Assembly: GCA_030684415.1 (NCBI GenBank) | Contig: JAUXNL010000124.1 | Coordinates: forward strand, 1-11,890 | Reading direction: 5' to 3' | Source of the DNA: Moraxellaceae bacterium | Lineage (GTDB): Bacteria > Pseudomonadota > Gammaproteobacteria > Pseudomonadales > Moraxellaceae | DNA: 11,890 bases | Shown here: positions 1 through 7,115 of the stretch, piece after piece | How positions within the stretch are numbered: position 1 is the stretch's first letter | How the letters are laid out: every line of letters begins with the position of its first letter | The notes under the pieces: generated by a model | What the model was told of the DNA's origin: nothing | The model's input: only the letters and a program-made list of their open reading frames with translations | The model's database searches: none | Program-made: the position numbers and the translations under genes

Positions 1-528
1 GTCATCTCCGGGCTGGCCGGCCTCTGGTGGCTACGCCCCTCAAGCTCGCGCCCACTGGCCGCCAGCCTGCTCCTGCTGCTAGCCACGGCCAGTGGCTATA
101 TCGGCATACGGCTGCTGCTCACACCCGCCCCACCAATCGCCGCCCCTTTCACACTGCAGCAGGTGCCCGGCCAGTTTCAGGTAATCCCGGCCAGCAACAT
201 CACGTCTGCCCTTGCTGCCGCCAAAGGCCGCCCGGTGCTACTGGAGTTCTATGCTGACTGGTGCCCAAGCTGTGTCGTCTGGAAAAACGAGGTTTTCAGT
301 CGTGCCGACGTGCAACAGGCAATGCGTCCTTTCATCCTGCTGCAAGTGGATGCCAGCGACTTCAATCCTGCCGTACAGACCAGCCTTGACGGCTTCGGCC
401 TTGCCGGCCTCCCGGCCATCCTCTTGTTTGATGCCGATGGCCAAGAACGGACTCAGGACAGGCTACTGGGTGAAATGGCGGCAGACGACTTCATCACTTG
501 GCTGGCGGCTCTATCTGCGCCGCAATGA
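1..528 (+). CDS. dsbD: DsbD, thiol:disulfide interchange protein, C-terminal part (5' end outside window)
   Basis: DsbD carries electrons from cytoplasmic thioredoxin across the inner membrane to periplasmic disulfide isomerase and cytochrome c maturation partners. The frame is open from base 1, so only the last 175 residues are present. Visible first is a hydrophobic stretch (about residues 18-40, rich in L/A), which reads as the last transmembrane helix. A Pro/Ala linker follows, then a thioredoxin-fold domain with FYADWCPSC (Cys codons at 262-264 and 271-273) and the later GLAGLPAILLFDADG segment containing the cis-proline strand. This matches the gamma domain of DsbD. The CxxC pair reads CPSC, whereas E. 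coli DsbD has CVAC here. A smaller membrane-anchored thioredoxin cannot be excluded without the 5' end, but aroQ and accB downstream fit dsbD in the Pseudomonas-type gene order. Confidence 0.85.
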   Translation, partial: VISGLAGLWWLRPSSSRPLAASLLLLLATASGYIGIRLLLTPAPPIAAPFTLQQVPGQFQVIPASNITSALAAAKGRPVLLEFYADWCPSCVVWKNEVFSRADVQQAMRPFILLQVDASDFNPAVQTSLDGFGLAGLPAILLFDADGQERTQDRLLGEMAADDFITWLAALSAPQ

Positions 529-785
529 CCGCACCGTGCCTTGCCTCCAAGAACGTTGCCAGCACCGTCAGCATTGGGTATCTTGCGCCGAACTGCCGGC
601 ATCTTGCCGACAGAAGCGGCCTTTCTACCCCCATCCGCCAAACACAATTTGTTGCATATGGCGCCGGGCGGCGGTTGGCAACACCTTCCCGGCTTGGGCA
701 GAATCCGGAACCGCTTGGTCATACACCAAACAATGCAAGGAAGCAGGACGCCCGTTGGCGGCCGCTTGAGGAAGTCTCTTCACCC
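529..785. other. dsbD-aroQ intergenic region
   Basis: No convincing gene lies here. A small hairpin at 593-613 (CGGCA/TGCCG, loop TCT, plus three outer pairs beyond one mismatch) follows dsbD but has no T run after it, so it is at best a weak terminator. The aroQ promoter, if it lies here, is not obvious: I found no -35/-10 pair close to consensus. GAGGAAG at 768-774 is the likely ribosome binding site of aroQ. Confidence 0.4.
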
Positions 786-1232
786 ATGAGCCAGATTCTC
801 GTCCTTCACGGCCCCAATCTGAACCTGCTCGGCACGCGCGAGCCCGGCATCTACGGCGCCGACACGCTCGACAGCATCAACAAGCGCCTGCTCGGCAGCG
901 CGCTGACCGCCGGCGTCACGCTCGATACGCTGCAAAGCAATCATGAAGGCGTGCTGGTTGATCGCATTCAAGCCGCCCGCGACGATGGCACCCGCTTCAT
1001 CCTGATCAATCCGGGCGCCTTCACCCACACCTCGGTCGCCCTGCGCGATGCCTTGCTGGGTGTCGCCATCCCGTTTGTAGAAATTCATCTTTCAAATGTG
1101 CATGCGCGGGAAGACTTCCGCCGGCACTCGTACTTCTCCGACGTCGCCGTCGGCGTGATTTGCGGACTGGGCGCCCAAGGTTACGACCTGGCGCTGGAGT
1201 TTGCGCTCCGCCAACTGGATGCCGCGTCCTGA
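786..1232 (+). CDS. aroQ: 3-dehydroquinate dehydratase, type II
   Basis: AroQ converts 3-dehydroquinate to 3-dehydroshikimate, the third step of the shikimate pathway to aromatic amino acids, in the cytoplasm as a dodecamer of small subunits. The product is 148 residues, the normal family length. Signature segments are LHGPNLNLLGTREPGIYG (conserved Arg18, catalytic Tyr23), LQSNHEG, the INPGAFTHTS loop, EIHLSNVHARE (catalytic His101), and RRHSY near the C-terminus. The frame stays open upstream to 498, but the family starts at MSQILVLHGPN and GAGGAAG lies 11 bases before this ATG, so 786 is the start. accB follows after 37 bases, as in Pseudomonas and relatives, suggesting cotranscription with accBC. 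Confidence 0.96.
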   Translation: MSQILVLHGPNLNLLGTREPGIYGADTLDSINKRLLGSALTAGVTLDTLQSNHEGVLVDRIQAARDDGTRFILINPGAFTHTSVALRDALLGVAIPFVEIHLSNVHAREDFRRHSYFSDVAVGVICGLGAQGYDLALEFALRQLDAAS

Positions 1233-1269
1233 ACTCTGCTTTTTCATCTACATCTGACGAGACCGCTTC

Positions 1270-1752
1270 ATGGATATTCGCAAGGTCAAGAAACTCATCG
1301 AACTGCTGGAAGAGTCCGGCATCGACGAACTGGAAATCACTGAGGGCGAAGAGTCGGTACGCATTGCGCGCCATCGCCCCGCCAGCAGCACGCACTATGT
1401 CAACGCGCCGGCACCAGCCTATGCCGCTGCACCCGCCCCAGCGCCCACGGCAGCAACTGCAGCCGCCAGTGAACCCACGCAGGGGCCGGCTCCCGCTGCT
1501 GCTGAACCCGCCACACGCGGCTTTGTGCAACGTTCGCCCATGGTCGGCACGTTTTATCGCAGCGCATCTCCAGGAGCCGCGGCCTTTGCTGAAGTCGGCC
1601 AGACCGTGAAGAAAGGCGATGTGGTCTGCATCGTGGAAGCCATGAAAATGATGAACCAGATCGAGGCCGAACAGGCCGGTGTCATCGAAAGCATTCTGGT
1701 GGAGAACGGCCAGGCCGTTGAGTTCGACCAACCCCTTTTCACGATCGCCTGA
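1270..1752 (+). CDS. accB: Biotin carboxyl carrier protein of acetyl-CoA carboxylase
   Basis: AccB carries the biotin that shuttles CO2 from biotin carboxylase (AccC) to the carboxyltransferase (AccAD) in making malonyl-CoA, the committed step of fatty acid synthesis. The 160-residue product has an N-terminal helix region (MDIRKVKKLIELLEESGIDE), a flexible Ala/Pro linker at about residues 46-82, and a C-terminal biotinyl domain starting near VQRSPMVGTFY. The biotin attachment motif EAMKMMNQIEA places the modified lysine at residue 126 (codon 1645-1647). A thumb-like segment is present around SPGAAAFAEVG, as in bacterial BCCPs. Length and layout match E. coli AccB (156 residues). No strong ribosome binding site is visible before 1270; GACGAGA at 1257-1263 is a weak candidate. 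accC starts 15 bases after its stop, so the two are surely cotranscribed. Confidence 0.97.
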   Translation: MDIRKVKKLIELLEESGIDELEITEGEESVRIARHRPASSTHYVNAPAPAYAAAPAPAPTAATAAASEPTQGPAPAAAEPATRGFVQRSPMVGTFYRSASPGAAAFAEVGQTVKKGDVVCIVEAMKMMNQIEAEQAGVIESILVENGQAVEFDQPLFTIA

Positions 1753-1767
1753 CGCAGGACTGCCAAC

Positions 1768-3105
1768 ATGCTCGAGAAGGTGGTCATCGCCAACCGTGGC
1801 GAAATCGCCCTGCGCATCCTCCGTGCCTGCAAGGAAATGGGGATTCGTACTGTGGCCGTCTATTCCAAGGCCGACCGTGACCTGCTGCATGTACGCCTGG
1901 CTGACCAGGCGGTCTGTATCGGGCCGGCGGCATCAAAAGACTCCTACCTCAATATTCCGGCACTGATTTCAGCGGCCGAAGTCACGGATGCCCAAGGTAT
2001 TCATCCCGGCTATGGCTTTCTGGCGGAAAACGCCGAGTTTGCGGAGGCGGTAGAAAAGTCCGGATTCACGTTCATCGGCCCACGCGCCGAAACCATTCGC
2101 CTGATGGGCAATAAAGTTTCCGCCATCGAAGCCATGAAAAAGGCAGGTGTGCCCACCGTGCCCGGCTCCGACGGTGCCGTAACAGAGGAAAACGCGATTG
2201 CGCTCGCCAAGCGCATCGGCTACCCGATCATCATCAAGGCCGCTGCCGGTGGTGGTGGTCGTGGCATGCGTGTCGTGCATACCGAGTCGGCCCTGCTGAA
2301 CTCGCTGTTTGTCACGCGTTCCGAAGCCAAAGCCGCTTTTGGTGACGATACCGTCTATATGGAAAAATTCCTGGAGCATCCGCGTCATGTAGAAATCCAG
2401 GTGATTGGTGATGGCAACGGCAAAGCCATCCATCTGGGTGACCGCGACTGCTCCTTGCAGCGCCGCCATCAGAAAGTGGTAGAAGAAGCGCCCGCACCCG
2501 ATATCCCGGATAAAATCCGTAACCGCGTCGCCGAATCCTGCGTCAAGGCCTGCGAGCAGATGAAGTATCGCGGTGCCGGCACCTTCGAGTTCCTCTACGA
2601 AAACGACCAGTTCTATTTCATCGAAATGAACACCCGCGTGCAGGTGGAGCACCCGGTGACGGAGCTGATCACGGGCGTGGACATCATCAAGGAGCAATTG
2701 CGGGTTGCCGCTGGCAAAGGTCTGTCGCTGACGCAGAAGGAAGTGAAAATCCAGGGCCATGCCATCGAGTGCCGCATCAACGCTGAAGACCCGAAGACCT
2801 TCATGCCCTGCCCCGGCAAGATCAACTACTTCCATGCCCCCGGTGGCCCCGGTATCCGGATGGACTCCCACATCTACTCCGGCTACACCGTGCCGCCCAA
2901 TTACGACTCCCTGATCGGCAAGTTGATTGCCTACGGTCCGACACGTGATGTGGCCTTTGCCCGCATGCGCAACGCGCTCGACGAAATCGTCGTGGACGGC
3001 ATCAAGAGCAATATCCCGCTGCACCGCGACGAAATCATGCGCGACGCCAACTTTGCCAAGGGCGGCGTGGACATCCACTATCTGGAAAAGAAGCTGGGTT
3101 TGTAA
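1768..3105 (+). CDS. accC: Biotin carboxylase subunit of acetyl-CoA carboxylase
   Basis: AccC uses ATP and bicarbonate to carboxylate the biotin on AccB, the first half-reaction of acetyl-CoA carboxylase. The 445-residue product has the usual length. The N-terminal domain begins EKVVIANRGEIALRILRACK and contains GIHPGYGFLAENAEFA. The ATP-grasp domain has the glycine loop at residues 161-166 (GGGGRG), followed by YMEKFLEHPRHVEIQVIGD, and the catalytic segment FIEMNTRVQVEHPVTE with metal-binding Glu and active-site Arg. The C-terminal domain has GHAIECRINAEDP and ends HYLEKKLGL, like gammaproteobacterial AccC. AGGA sits 8 bases before ATG, and the gene follows accB by 15 bases. A strong intrinsic terminator lies just after the stop, so the aroQ-accB-accC transcript probably ends here. 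It lacks the extra domains of longer acyl-CoA or pyruvate carboxylases. Confidence 0.98.
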   Translation: MLEKVVIANRGEIALRILRACKEMGIRTVAVYSKADRDLLHVRLADQAVCIGPAASKDSYLNIPALISAAEVTDAQGIHPGYGFLAENAEFAEAVEKSGFTFIGPRAETIRLMGNKVSAIEAMKKAGVPTVPGSDGAVTEENAIALAKRIGYPIIIKAAAGGGGRGMRVVHTESALLNSLFVTRSEAKAAFGDDTVYMEKFLEHPRHVEIQVIGDGNGKAIHLGDRDCSLQRRHQKVVEEAPAPDIPDKIRNRVAESCVKACEQMKYRGAGTFEFLYENDQFYFIEMNTRVQVEHPVTELITGVDIIKEQLRVAAGKGLSLTQKEVKIQGHAIECRINAEDPKTFMPCPGKINYFHAPGGPGIRMDSHIYSGYTVPPNYDSLIGKLIAYGPTRDVAFARMRNALDEIVVDGIKSNIPLHRDEIMRDANFAKGGVDIHYLEKKLGL

Positions 3106-3138
3106 ATCCTGACCAGCAAGACAAGGCAAGTGCTACAC

Positions 3139-3177
3139 GGGCGGAGTGCAGGCGACTACACTCCGCCTTTCTTTTTT
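3139..3177 (+). terminator. Intrinsic terminator after accC
   Basis: GGCGGAGTG (3140-3148) pairs perfectly with CACTCCGCC (3159-3167) around a 10-base loop. TTTCTTTTTT follows directly at 3168-3177. This is a textbook Rho-independent terminator for the + strand. It lies only 17 bases before the prmA start, so prmA must rely on read-through or on a promoter inside or upstream of the hairpin. Confidence 0.9.
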
Positions 3178-3194
3178 CACGCCGGAAGATGCTG

Positions 3195-4076
3195 ATGAGC
3201 TGGCTGCAACTCAAGATCGACACCAACAAGAACGATGCCCCGCACCTTGAGGAGCTGCTGGAAACCATGGGCGCCGCTGCCGTGCTCATGGAGGACTCGG
3301 CCGACCAGCCCCTGCTGGAGCCCCCTCCCGGCGCCACGCCGCTCTGGGATGCCACCCGCGTGGTCGGCGTCTTTACGGTGGACTCCGAAATGGACGCCAT
3401 CATCGAGTTTCTAGAAGTGCAACTGGGCCAGCCGCTGCCCCCGCACAAGGTTGAAGTCCTCGAAGACAAAGACTGGGTTCGCGCCTGGATGGACCACTAT
3501 CACCCCATGCGCTTTGGCGATCGCCTGTGGGTGGTGCCCAGCTGGACACCGCCCCCTGAGCCGGATGCCGTCAATCTGCTGCTCGATCCTGGCCTCGCAT
3601 TCGGCACCGGCACGCACCCGACCACGGCCCTGTGCATGGAATGGCTGGACAGCCTCGACCTCACCGGTAAAACCGTCATTGATTATGGTTGCGGCTCCGG
3701 CATCCTGGCCGTGGCGGCCCTGCTGCTGGGCGCGAAAGAAGCCTACTGCGTCGACAACGATCCACAGGCCCTGACCGCCACCCGCAACAATGCCGACCAC
3801 AACGGTGTAGGTGAGCGTGTTCACACCTTCATGCCGGAAGACATGCCGGCCATCACGGCCGATGTTATTGTCGCCAATATCCTGGCTGGCCCGCTGGCCA
3901 TGCTGGCACCTGCACTGGCAGCACACAGTCGTGCCGGCACCTGCATTGCCCTTTCAGGCATCATCCGCCCGCAAGTGGACGAACTGCGCACCGTTTATGG
4001 CGAGTGGTTCGAGATGGACGGCCTGGCCGTAAAAGAAGAAGACTGGTGCCGCCTTTCCGGCACACGACACGCCTGA
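3195..4076 (+). CDS. prmA: Ribosomal protein L11 methyltransferase
   Basis: PrmA trimethylates ribosomal protein L11 at several amino groups, using S-adenosylmethionine, in the cytoplasm. The start at 3195 gives MSWLQLKIDT and 293 residues, the same length as E. coli PrmA. GGAAG at 3184-3188 is 6 bases from this ATG but touches the alternative ATG at 3189, so 3195 is preferred. The N-terminal substrate-recognition domain has DKDWVRAWMDHYHPMRFG. The catalytic domain has DPGLAFGTGTHPTT (residues 131-144), SAM-binding motif I DYGCGSGILA (163-172), an acidic VDND segment, and NILAGPL (228-234), the PrmA version of the methyltransferase NPPY motif. The gene sits between accC and a zinc-ribbon gene, as in Pseudomonas. 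A terminator immediately upstream suggests its transcript level is uncoupled from or lower than accBC. Confidence 0.96.
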   Translation: MSWLQLKIDTNKNDAPHLEELLETMGAAAVLMEDSADQPLLEPPPGATPLWDATRVVGVFTVDSEMDAIIEFLEVQLGQPLPPHKVEVLEDKDWVRAWMDHYHPMRFGDRLWVVPSWTPPPEPDAVNLLLDPGLAFGTGTHPTTALCMEWLDSLDLTGKTVIDYGCGSGILAVAALLLGAKEAYCVDNDPQALTATRNNADHNGVGERVHTFMPEDMPAITADVIVANILAGPLAMLAPALAAHSRAGTCIALSGIIRPQVDELRTVYGEWFEMDGLAVKEEDWCRLSGTRHA

Positions 4077-4194
4077 TGACACGGGCTTTCTGCCACAAAA
4101 GCTTTCCGGCAGACGGCCTGCACGGCTGTCAAAAAACCAGCCAGCGCAGTAGATTAGCGCCACGCCCTGACCTCGGCCGCTCAAGGACCCGAAC

Positions 4195-5574
4195 ATGACC
4201 GACGCCAAGCAGACCAAATGCCCGCATTGCGGCAGCTCTTTCCGCATCAGTGATGCACAGCTTTCCGCCAAGGGCGGCAGCGTGCGTTGCGGCTCCTGTC
4301 TGCAAGTCTTCCGTGCCGACCTGCATCTGGTGGGCAGCCCGACGGCGGCCCCCGCCCCTGCTCCCACCGACTCATTGACCGCGCGCCCAAAAAAGAAAAG
4401 CGCCTCTGGTGACGAGTCGTGGGCACTCGACCTGATCGGCGAGAAAGAAGAAAAGCCGGTCACTGGCAAGAATCAAGCCGCCGCGCGCGACTGGCAGCCG
4501 GGCGAAGACAACGCCGATACCTTTGGCTTCGATGATGACGAGGTTGACTCCTTCATCGACAGTGACATCGCCACACCTGCGGGCGGCAGTGCCGCCAAGT
4601 CACCACTGTTTGACGACGAACTCAGCGACTTCCTGGAAGACGCGGGTGAAGGCCTGCCGCTGGGCACCGACAACCGCGCCGCCAGCACCAATGAGAATGC
4701 GGATGAGTCCTGGGCCCAGAGCATTCTTTCCGAACTGGAAGACGAAAAGAAAAAAGACAAGAAATACAGCATGGAGTTGGTCGACGAAAAGAAGAAGACC
4801 TTCAAGAACCCCAAGCTCGCCGCGGCGCTAGGCCATGCGCCAGCCGATGATGACGATGTATTTGCCGCGCTGGGTGCCGCTCCCCTGGGTGCGGAAAAAA
4901 AGACTCCGGCCAACGCTCGCCCCGCTGACGACTTTCTGGGCGATGATGCCGATGTCCTGAGCTTCCTCGATGATGATCCGCTCGGCGGCGCCATTCCGCC
5001 GCCGCCCGTGGCCGCCGACAACAATCCTTTCTCGCTCGACCGCCCGCTGGCACATGTGGATGCGCCAGTGGTGCTCAAGCCACGTCGTGAACCGATTGAC
5101 TGGGGCCATCTGCTGACCTGGAGCTTTCTGTGTTTGTTCACGATTGCCATGTTTGCTGCGCAATACGTCTACTTCAATTTTGATGCGCTCGCCGTCAAGC
5201 CCTCGACACGCCCGCTCTTTGAACAGACCTGTGCCCGCTTTGGCTGCCGCCTGCCGGAAATCCCCGATGTGGCCCGCCTCAAGATTGCCGACCTGATCGT
5301 GCGCAAACACCCGAAAGTGGAAGGCGCCTTGCAGGTTGACGCTCTGGTGAAGAATGAAGCACCGTTTGCCCAACCTTTCCCCATGCTGATGCTGCGCTTT
5401 ACCAACCGCAGCGATGAGGTAGTCGCCAGCCGCCTGCTGCGCCCGGGAGAGTATCTCGCGGGTGAGGCAGCGCTCATGCGCCGTATGCCGCCCAAAACGC
5501 CGATGCGTATATCGCTGGCCATTGCCGACCCCGGCACTGAAGCATTGAACTACTCGATAGAGCCCATCCTCTGA
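4195..5574 (+). CDS. Zinc-ribbon and DUF3426 membrane protein of unknown function
   Basis: The 459-residue product has three parts. The N-terminus is an MJ0042-type zinc ribbon with Cys9, Cys12, Cys32 and Cys35 (CPHCGSSFR ... VRCGSCLQVF). The long middle (about 45-300) is charged and low in complexity. It has acidic clusters, two copies of DESWA (73-77 and 170-174), each followed by a Glu/Lys-rich stretch, and repeated FDDDEVDSF/FDDELSDF-like motifs. One transmembrane helix (about 305-326, LLTWSFLCLFTIAMFAAQYVY) precedes a C-terminal DUF3426 domain containing CARFGCRLPEIPD and the LRFTNRSDEVVASR strand pair. This predicts a cytoplasmic zinc ribbon and a periplasmic C-terminal domain. AAGGA lies 7 bases before ATG. 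The same gene type stands between prmA and dusB in Pseudomonas; no function is established to my knowledge. The gene starts 118 bases after prmA, and I saw no clear promoter or terminator between them. Confidence 0.88.
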   Translation: MTDAKQTKCPHCGSSFRISDAQLSAKGGSVRCGSCLQVFRADLHLVGSPTAAPAPAPTDSLTARPKKKSASGDESWALDLIGEKEEKPVTGKNQAAARDWQPGEDNADTFGFDDDEVDSFIDSDIATPAGGSAAKSPLFDDELSDFLEDAGEGLPLGTDNRAASTNENADESWAQSILSELEDEKKKDKKYSMELVDEKKKTFKNPKLAAALGHAPADDDDVFAALGAAPLGAEKKTPANARPADDFLGDDADVLSFLDDDPLGGAIPPPPVAADNNPFSLDRPLAHVDAPVVLKPRREPIDWGHLLTWSFLCLFTIAMFAAQYVYFNFDALAVKPSTRPLFEQTCARFGCRLPEIPDVARLKIADLIVRKHPKVEGALQVDALVKNEAPFAQPFPMLMLRFTNRSDEVVASRLLRPGEYLAGEAALMRRMPPKTPMRISLAIADPGTEALNYSIEPIL

Positions 5575-5597
5575 GCAACTGACGGCTGATATCGCCC

Positions 5598-5636
5598 CCG
5601 CCCCGCCAGCCGGTACTTTGCCGGCCGGCGGGGCGG
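5598..5636. repeat. Strong GC-rich hairpin between the DUF3426 gene and dusB
   Basis: CCGCCCCGCC at 5598-5607 plus GCCGG at 5609-5613 pair with CCGGC at 5621-5625 plus GGCGGGGCGG at 5627-5636. This leaves one A/C mismatch and a 7-base loop (TACTTTG). Fifteen pairs, nearly all G-C, make it very stable. No T run follows on either strand, so it is not a classical intrinsic terminator. It may block 3' decay of the upstream mRNA, help Rho-dependent ending, or restrict read-through into dusB. Confidence 0.75.
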
Positions 5637-5697
5637 CGCTATCATCCGCGCCCTTCCCGACACTGGCAGCCCCGCTGCGCATCAGCGCAGAGCGCAT

Positions 5698-6702
5698 ATG
5701 TCCATGCTCAAGCCCCTGCAAATCGGTCCGTACCGGATTGAAACTCCCATCGCGCTGGCCCCCATGGCCGGCGTGACCGATCGCCCGTTCCGGCAGCTCT
5801 GCCGGCACTGGGGCGCCGGGCATGTCGTGTCGGAAATGGTGGCCTCTGATGTGCGCCTCTGGCAGTCGCGCAAATCCGTCACTCGGCTCGACTACACCGG
5901 CGAGCCCGCCCCGCGCACGGTACAAATCGTGGGCTACGACCCACAAATGATGGCGGAAGCCGCACGCGCCTGTGTCGCGCTTGGCGCACAGATTGTTGAC
6001 ATCAACATGGGCTGCCCGGCCAAGAAAGTCTGCAACCGTCTGGCCGGCTCTGCACTGTTGCAAGATGAAAAACTGGTGGCGGAAATCCTGACGGCGGTGG
6101 TGCAATCCGTAGATGCACCGGTGACCCTGAAAACCCGTACCGGCTGGGACCATGAGCACCGCAACGGGGTGCGCATCGCGCGTATTGCCGAGGACTGCGG
6201 CATCCGGCTTCTCACCCTGCATGGCCGTACGCGCGCCGACAAATATTCAGGTGATGCCGAATACGACACCATCGCCGCTGTCAAGCAATCCGTGCACATT
6301 CCTGTGCTCGCAAATGGTGATATCGACTCGCCCGAAAAGGCCGAAAAGGTGCTTGTCCACACCGGGTGCGATGGTATTATGATCGGCCGCGGCGCTCATG
6401 GGCGACCGTGGATATTTCGCGATACAAAACACTTCCTCCTTACCCGGGAAATCCTGCCTCCGCCCTGTGCGTCAGAGGTAGCCGATACCATTCTCGGGCA
6501 CATGGAAGCGCTATACGCGTTTTACGGTGAATTCCAGGGTTTGCGCTTTGCCCGCAAGCATGTGAGCTGGTACGGACAGTACCTGCCAGATGGTGTGGCG
6601 ATGTCGCGCTTTTTCAACAAACTGGAAACATCGGCCCAACAACTGGCCTTTGCCCGTGACTATTTCGGGCGTCTTGCAAATGGAGAGGTAAGAGCGGCAT
6701 GA
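5698..6702 (+). CDS. dusB: tRNA dihydrouridine synthase B
   Basis: DusB reduces specific uridines in the tRNA D-loop to dihydrouridine using FMN and NADPH. The 334-residue product has the FMN-binding TIM barrel with APMAGVTDRPFRQLC near the N-terminus and INMGCPAKKVCNRLAGSALL (residues 102-121) with catalytic Cys106. KTRTGWDHEHRN, LTLHGRTRADKYSG, VLANGDIDSPEKA and MIGRGAHGRPWIF follow, and the C-terminal helical tRNA-binding part has ARKHVSWYGQYLP. These segments match E. coli DusB closely rather than DusA or DusC. The start at 5698 is the first ATG; ATG 5704 (MLKPLQIGPY) is an equally possible start, as only a weak AGAG precedes them. It overlaps fis by four bases (ATGA), the conserved dusB-fis operon of gammaproteobacteria. 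Confidence 0.96.
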   Translation: MSMLKPLQIGPYRIETPIALAPMAGVTDRPFRQLCRHWGAGHVVSEMVASDVRLWQSRKSVTRLDYTGEPAPRTVQIVGYDPQMMAEAARACVALGAQIVDINMGCPAKKVCNRLAGSALLQDEKLVAEILTAVVQSVDAPVTLKTRTGWDHEHRNGVRIARIAEDCGIRLLTLHGRTRADKYSGDAEYDTIAAVKQSVHIPVLANGDIDSPEKAEKVLVHTGCDGIMIGRGAHGRPWIFRDTKHFLLTREILPPPCASEVADTILGHMEALYAFYGEFQGLRFARKHVSWYGQYLPDGVAMSRFFNKLETSAQQLAFARDYFGRLANGEVRAA

Positions 6703-7022
6703 ACAGCTTGAACATGGACCCTTCGCTCCTCAGAGACAGCAACAACGGCATGGATATATCCACATTGAAACAGCAGTTCTCCTCCACTGCCTCGCAGAAA
6801 AGCTTGCGCGACCACGTCGAAATTGCCATGCGCAATTATTTCTCGAACCTGGGCGGCGAGCAGGCTACCGGTGTGTACGACATGGTACTGGCGGAAATCG
6901 AAGGCCCGCTTCTTGAAGTCGTGCTGGAGTACACCCGCGGCAACCAGACTCGCGCCTCCGAAATTCTCGGCCTGAACCGTGGCACCTTGCGCAAAAAGCT
7001 CAAGGATCACGGACTGATGTAA
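6699..7022 (+). CDS. fis: DNA-binding protein Fis
   Basis: Fis is a small homodimeric nucleoid protein that bends DNA, activates rRNA and other growth-linked promoters and aids site-specific recombination. The 107-residue product has the helical core (SLRDHVEIAMRNYFSNLGG) and the C-terminal helix-turn-helix GNQTRASEILGLNRGTLRKK, very close to E. coli Fis (98 residues). It is longer at the N-terminus. Starts at Met6 (6714) or Met18 (6750) would shorten it, but GAGAGG at 6683-6688 lies 10 bases before the ATG at 6699, and that ATG overlaps the dusB stop (ATGA), favouring translational coupling. It is probably transcribed from a dusB promoter. A terminator follows 20 bases after the stop. Confidence 0.95.
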   Translation: MNSLNMDPSLLRDSNNGMDISTLKQQFSSTASQKSLRDHVEIAMRNYFSNLGGEQATGVYDMVLAEIEGPLLEVVLEYTRGNQTRASEILGLNRGTLRKKLKDHGLM

Positions 7023-7042
7023 GCGCAGTACTGAAAAAAACC

Positions 7043-7067
7043 AAAAAGGGCGATTGCGCCCTTTTTT
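7043..7067 (+). terminator. Intrinsic terminator after fis (probably bidirectional)
   Basis: AAAAAGGGCG (7043-7052) pairs with CGCCCTTTTT (7057-7066) around the tetraloop ATTG, with a T run to 7067. The A run on the 5' side gives a U run on the other strand, so it could stop transcription both ways. It separates dusB-fis from purH. Confidence 0.93.
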
Positions 7068-7115
7068 ATTTGGGGCATCCGCCCGACAGACTCTCCGCAA
7101 GACAGGGGTAGCCAC

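Noticed and set aside
498..785. Open frame continuous with aroQ for 96 codons upstream of its start
   Set aside because: The translated stretch has no family likeness. Type II dehydroquinases start at the MSQILVLHGPN position, and a ribosome binding site sits before 786. The openness reflects GC-rich sequence.
1021..1890. Long minus-strand frames opposite accB, accC, dusB, purH and purD (up to 538 codons, for example 8677-10293)
   Set aside because: They lie opposite clearly identified genes, have no family motifs or ribosome sites, and are a normal result of GC-rich codon use on the + strand.
4112..4130. Inverted repeat GACGGCC/GGCTGTC between prmA and the zinc-ribbon gene, with an AGGCCGTCTG string on the minus strand resembling a Neisseria DNA uptake sequence
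   Set aside because: As a hairpin it is followed by A, not T, on the + strand, and the T run is on the wrong side on the minus strand. The uptake-like string differs in its last two bases, occurs once, and the genome is not Neisseria-like.
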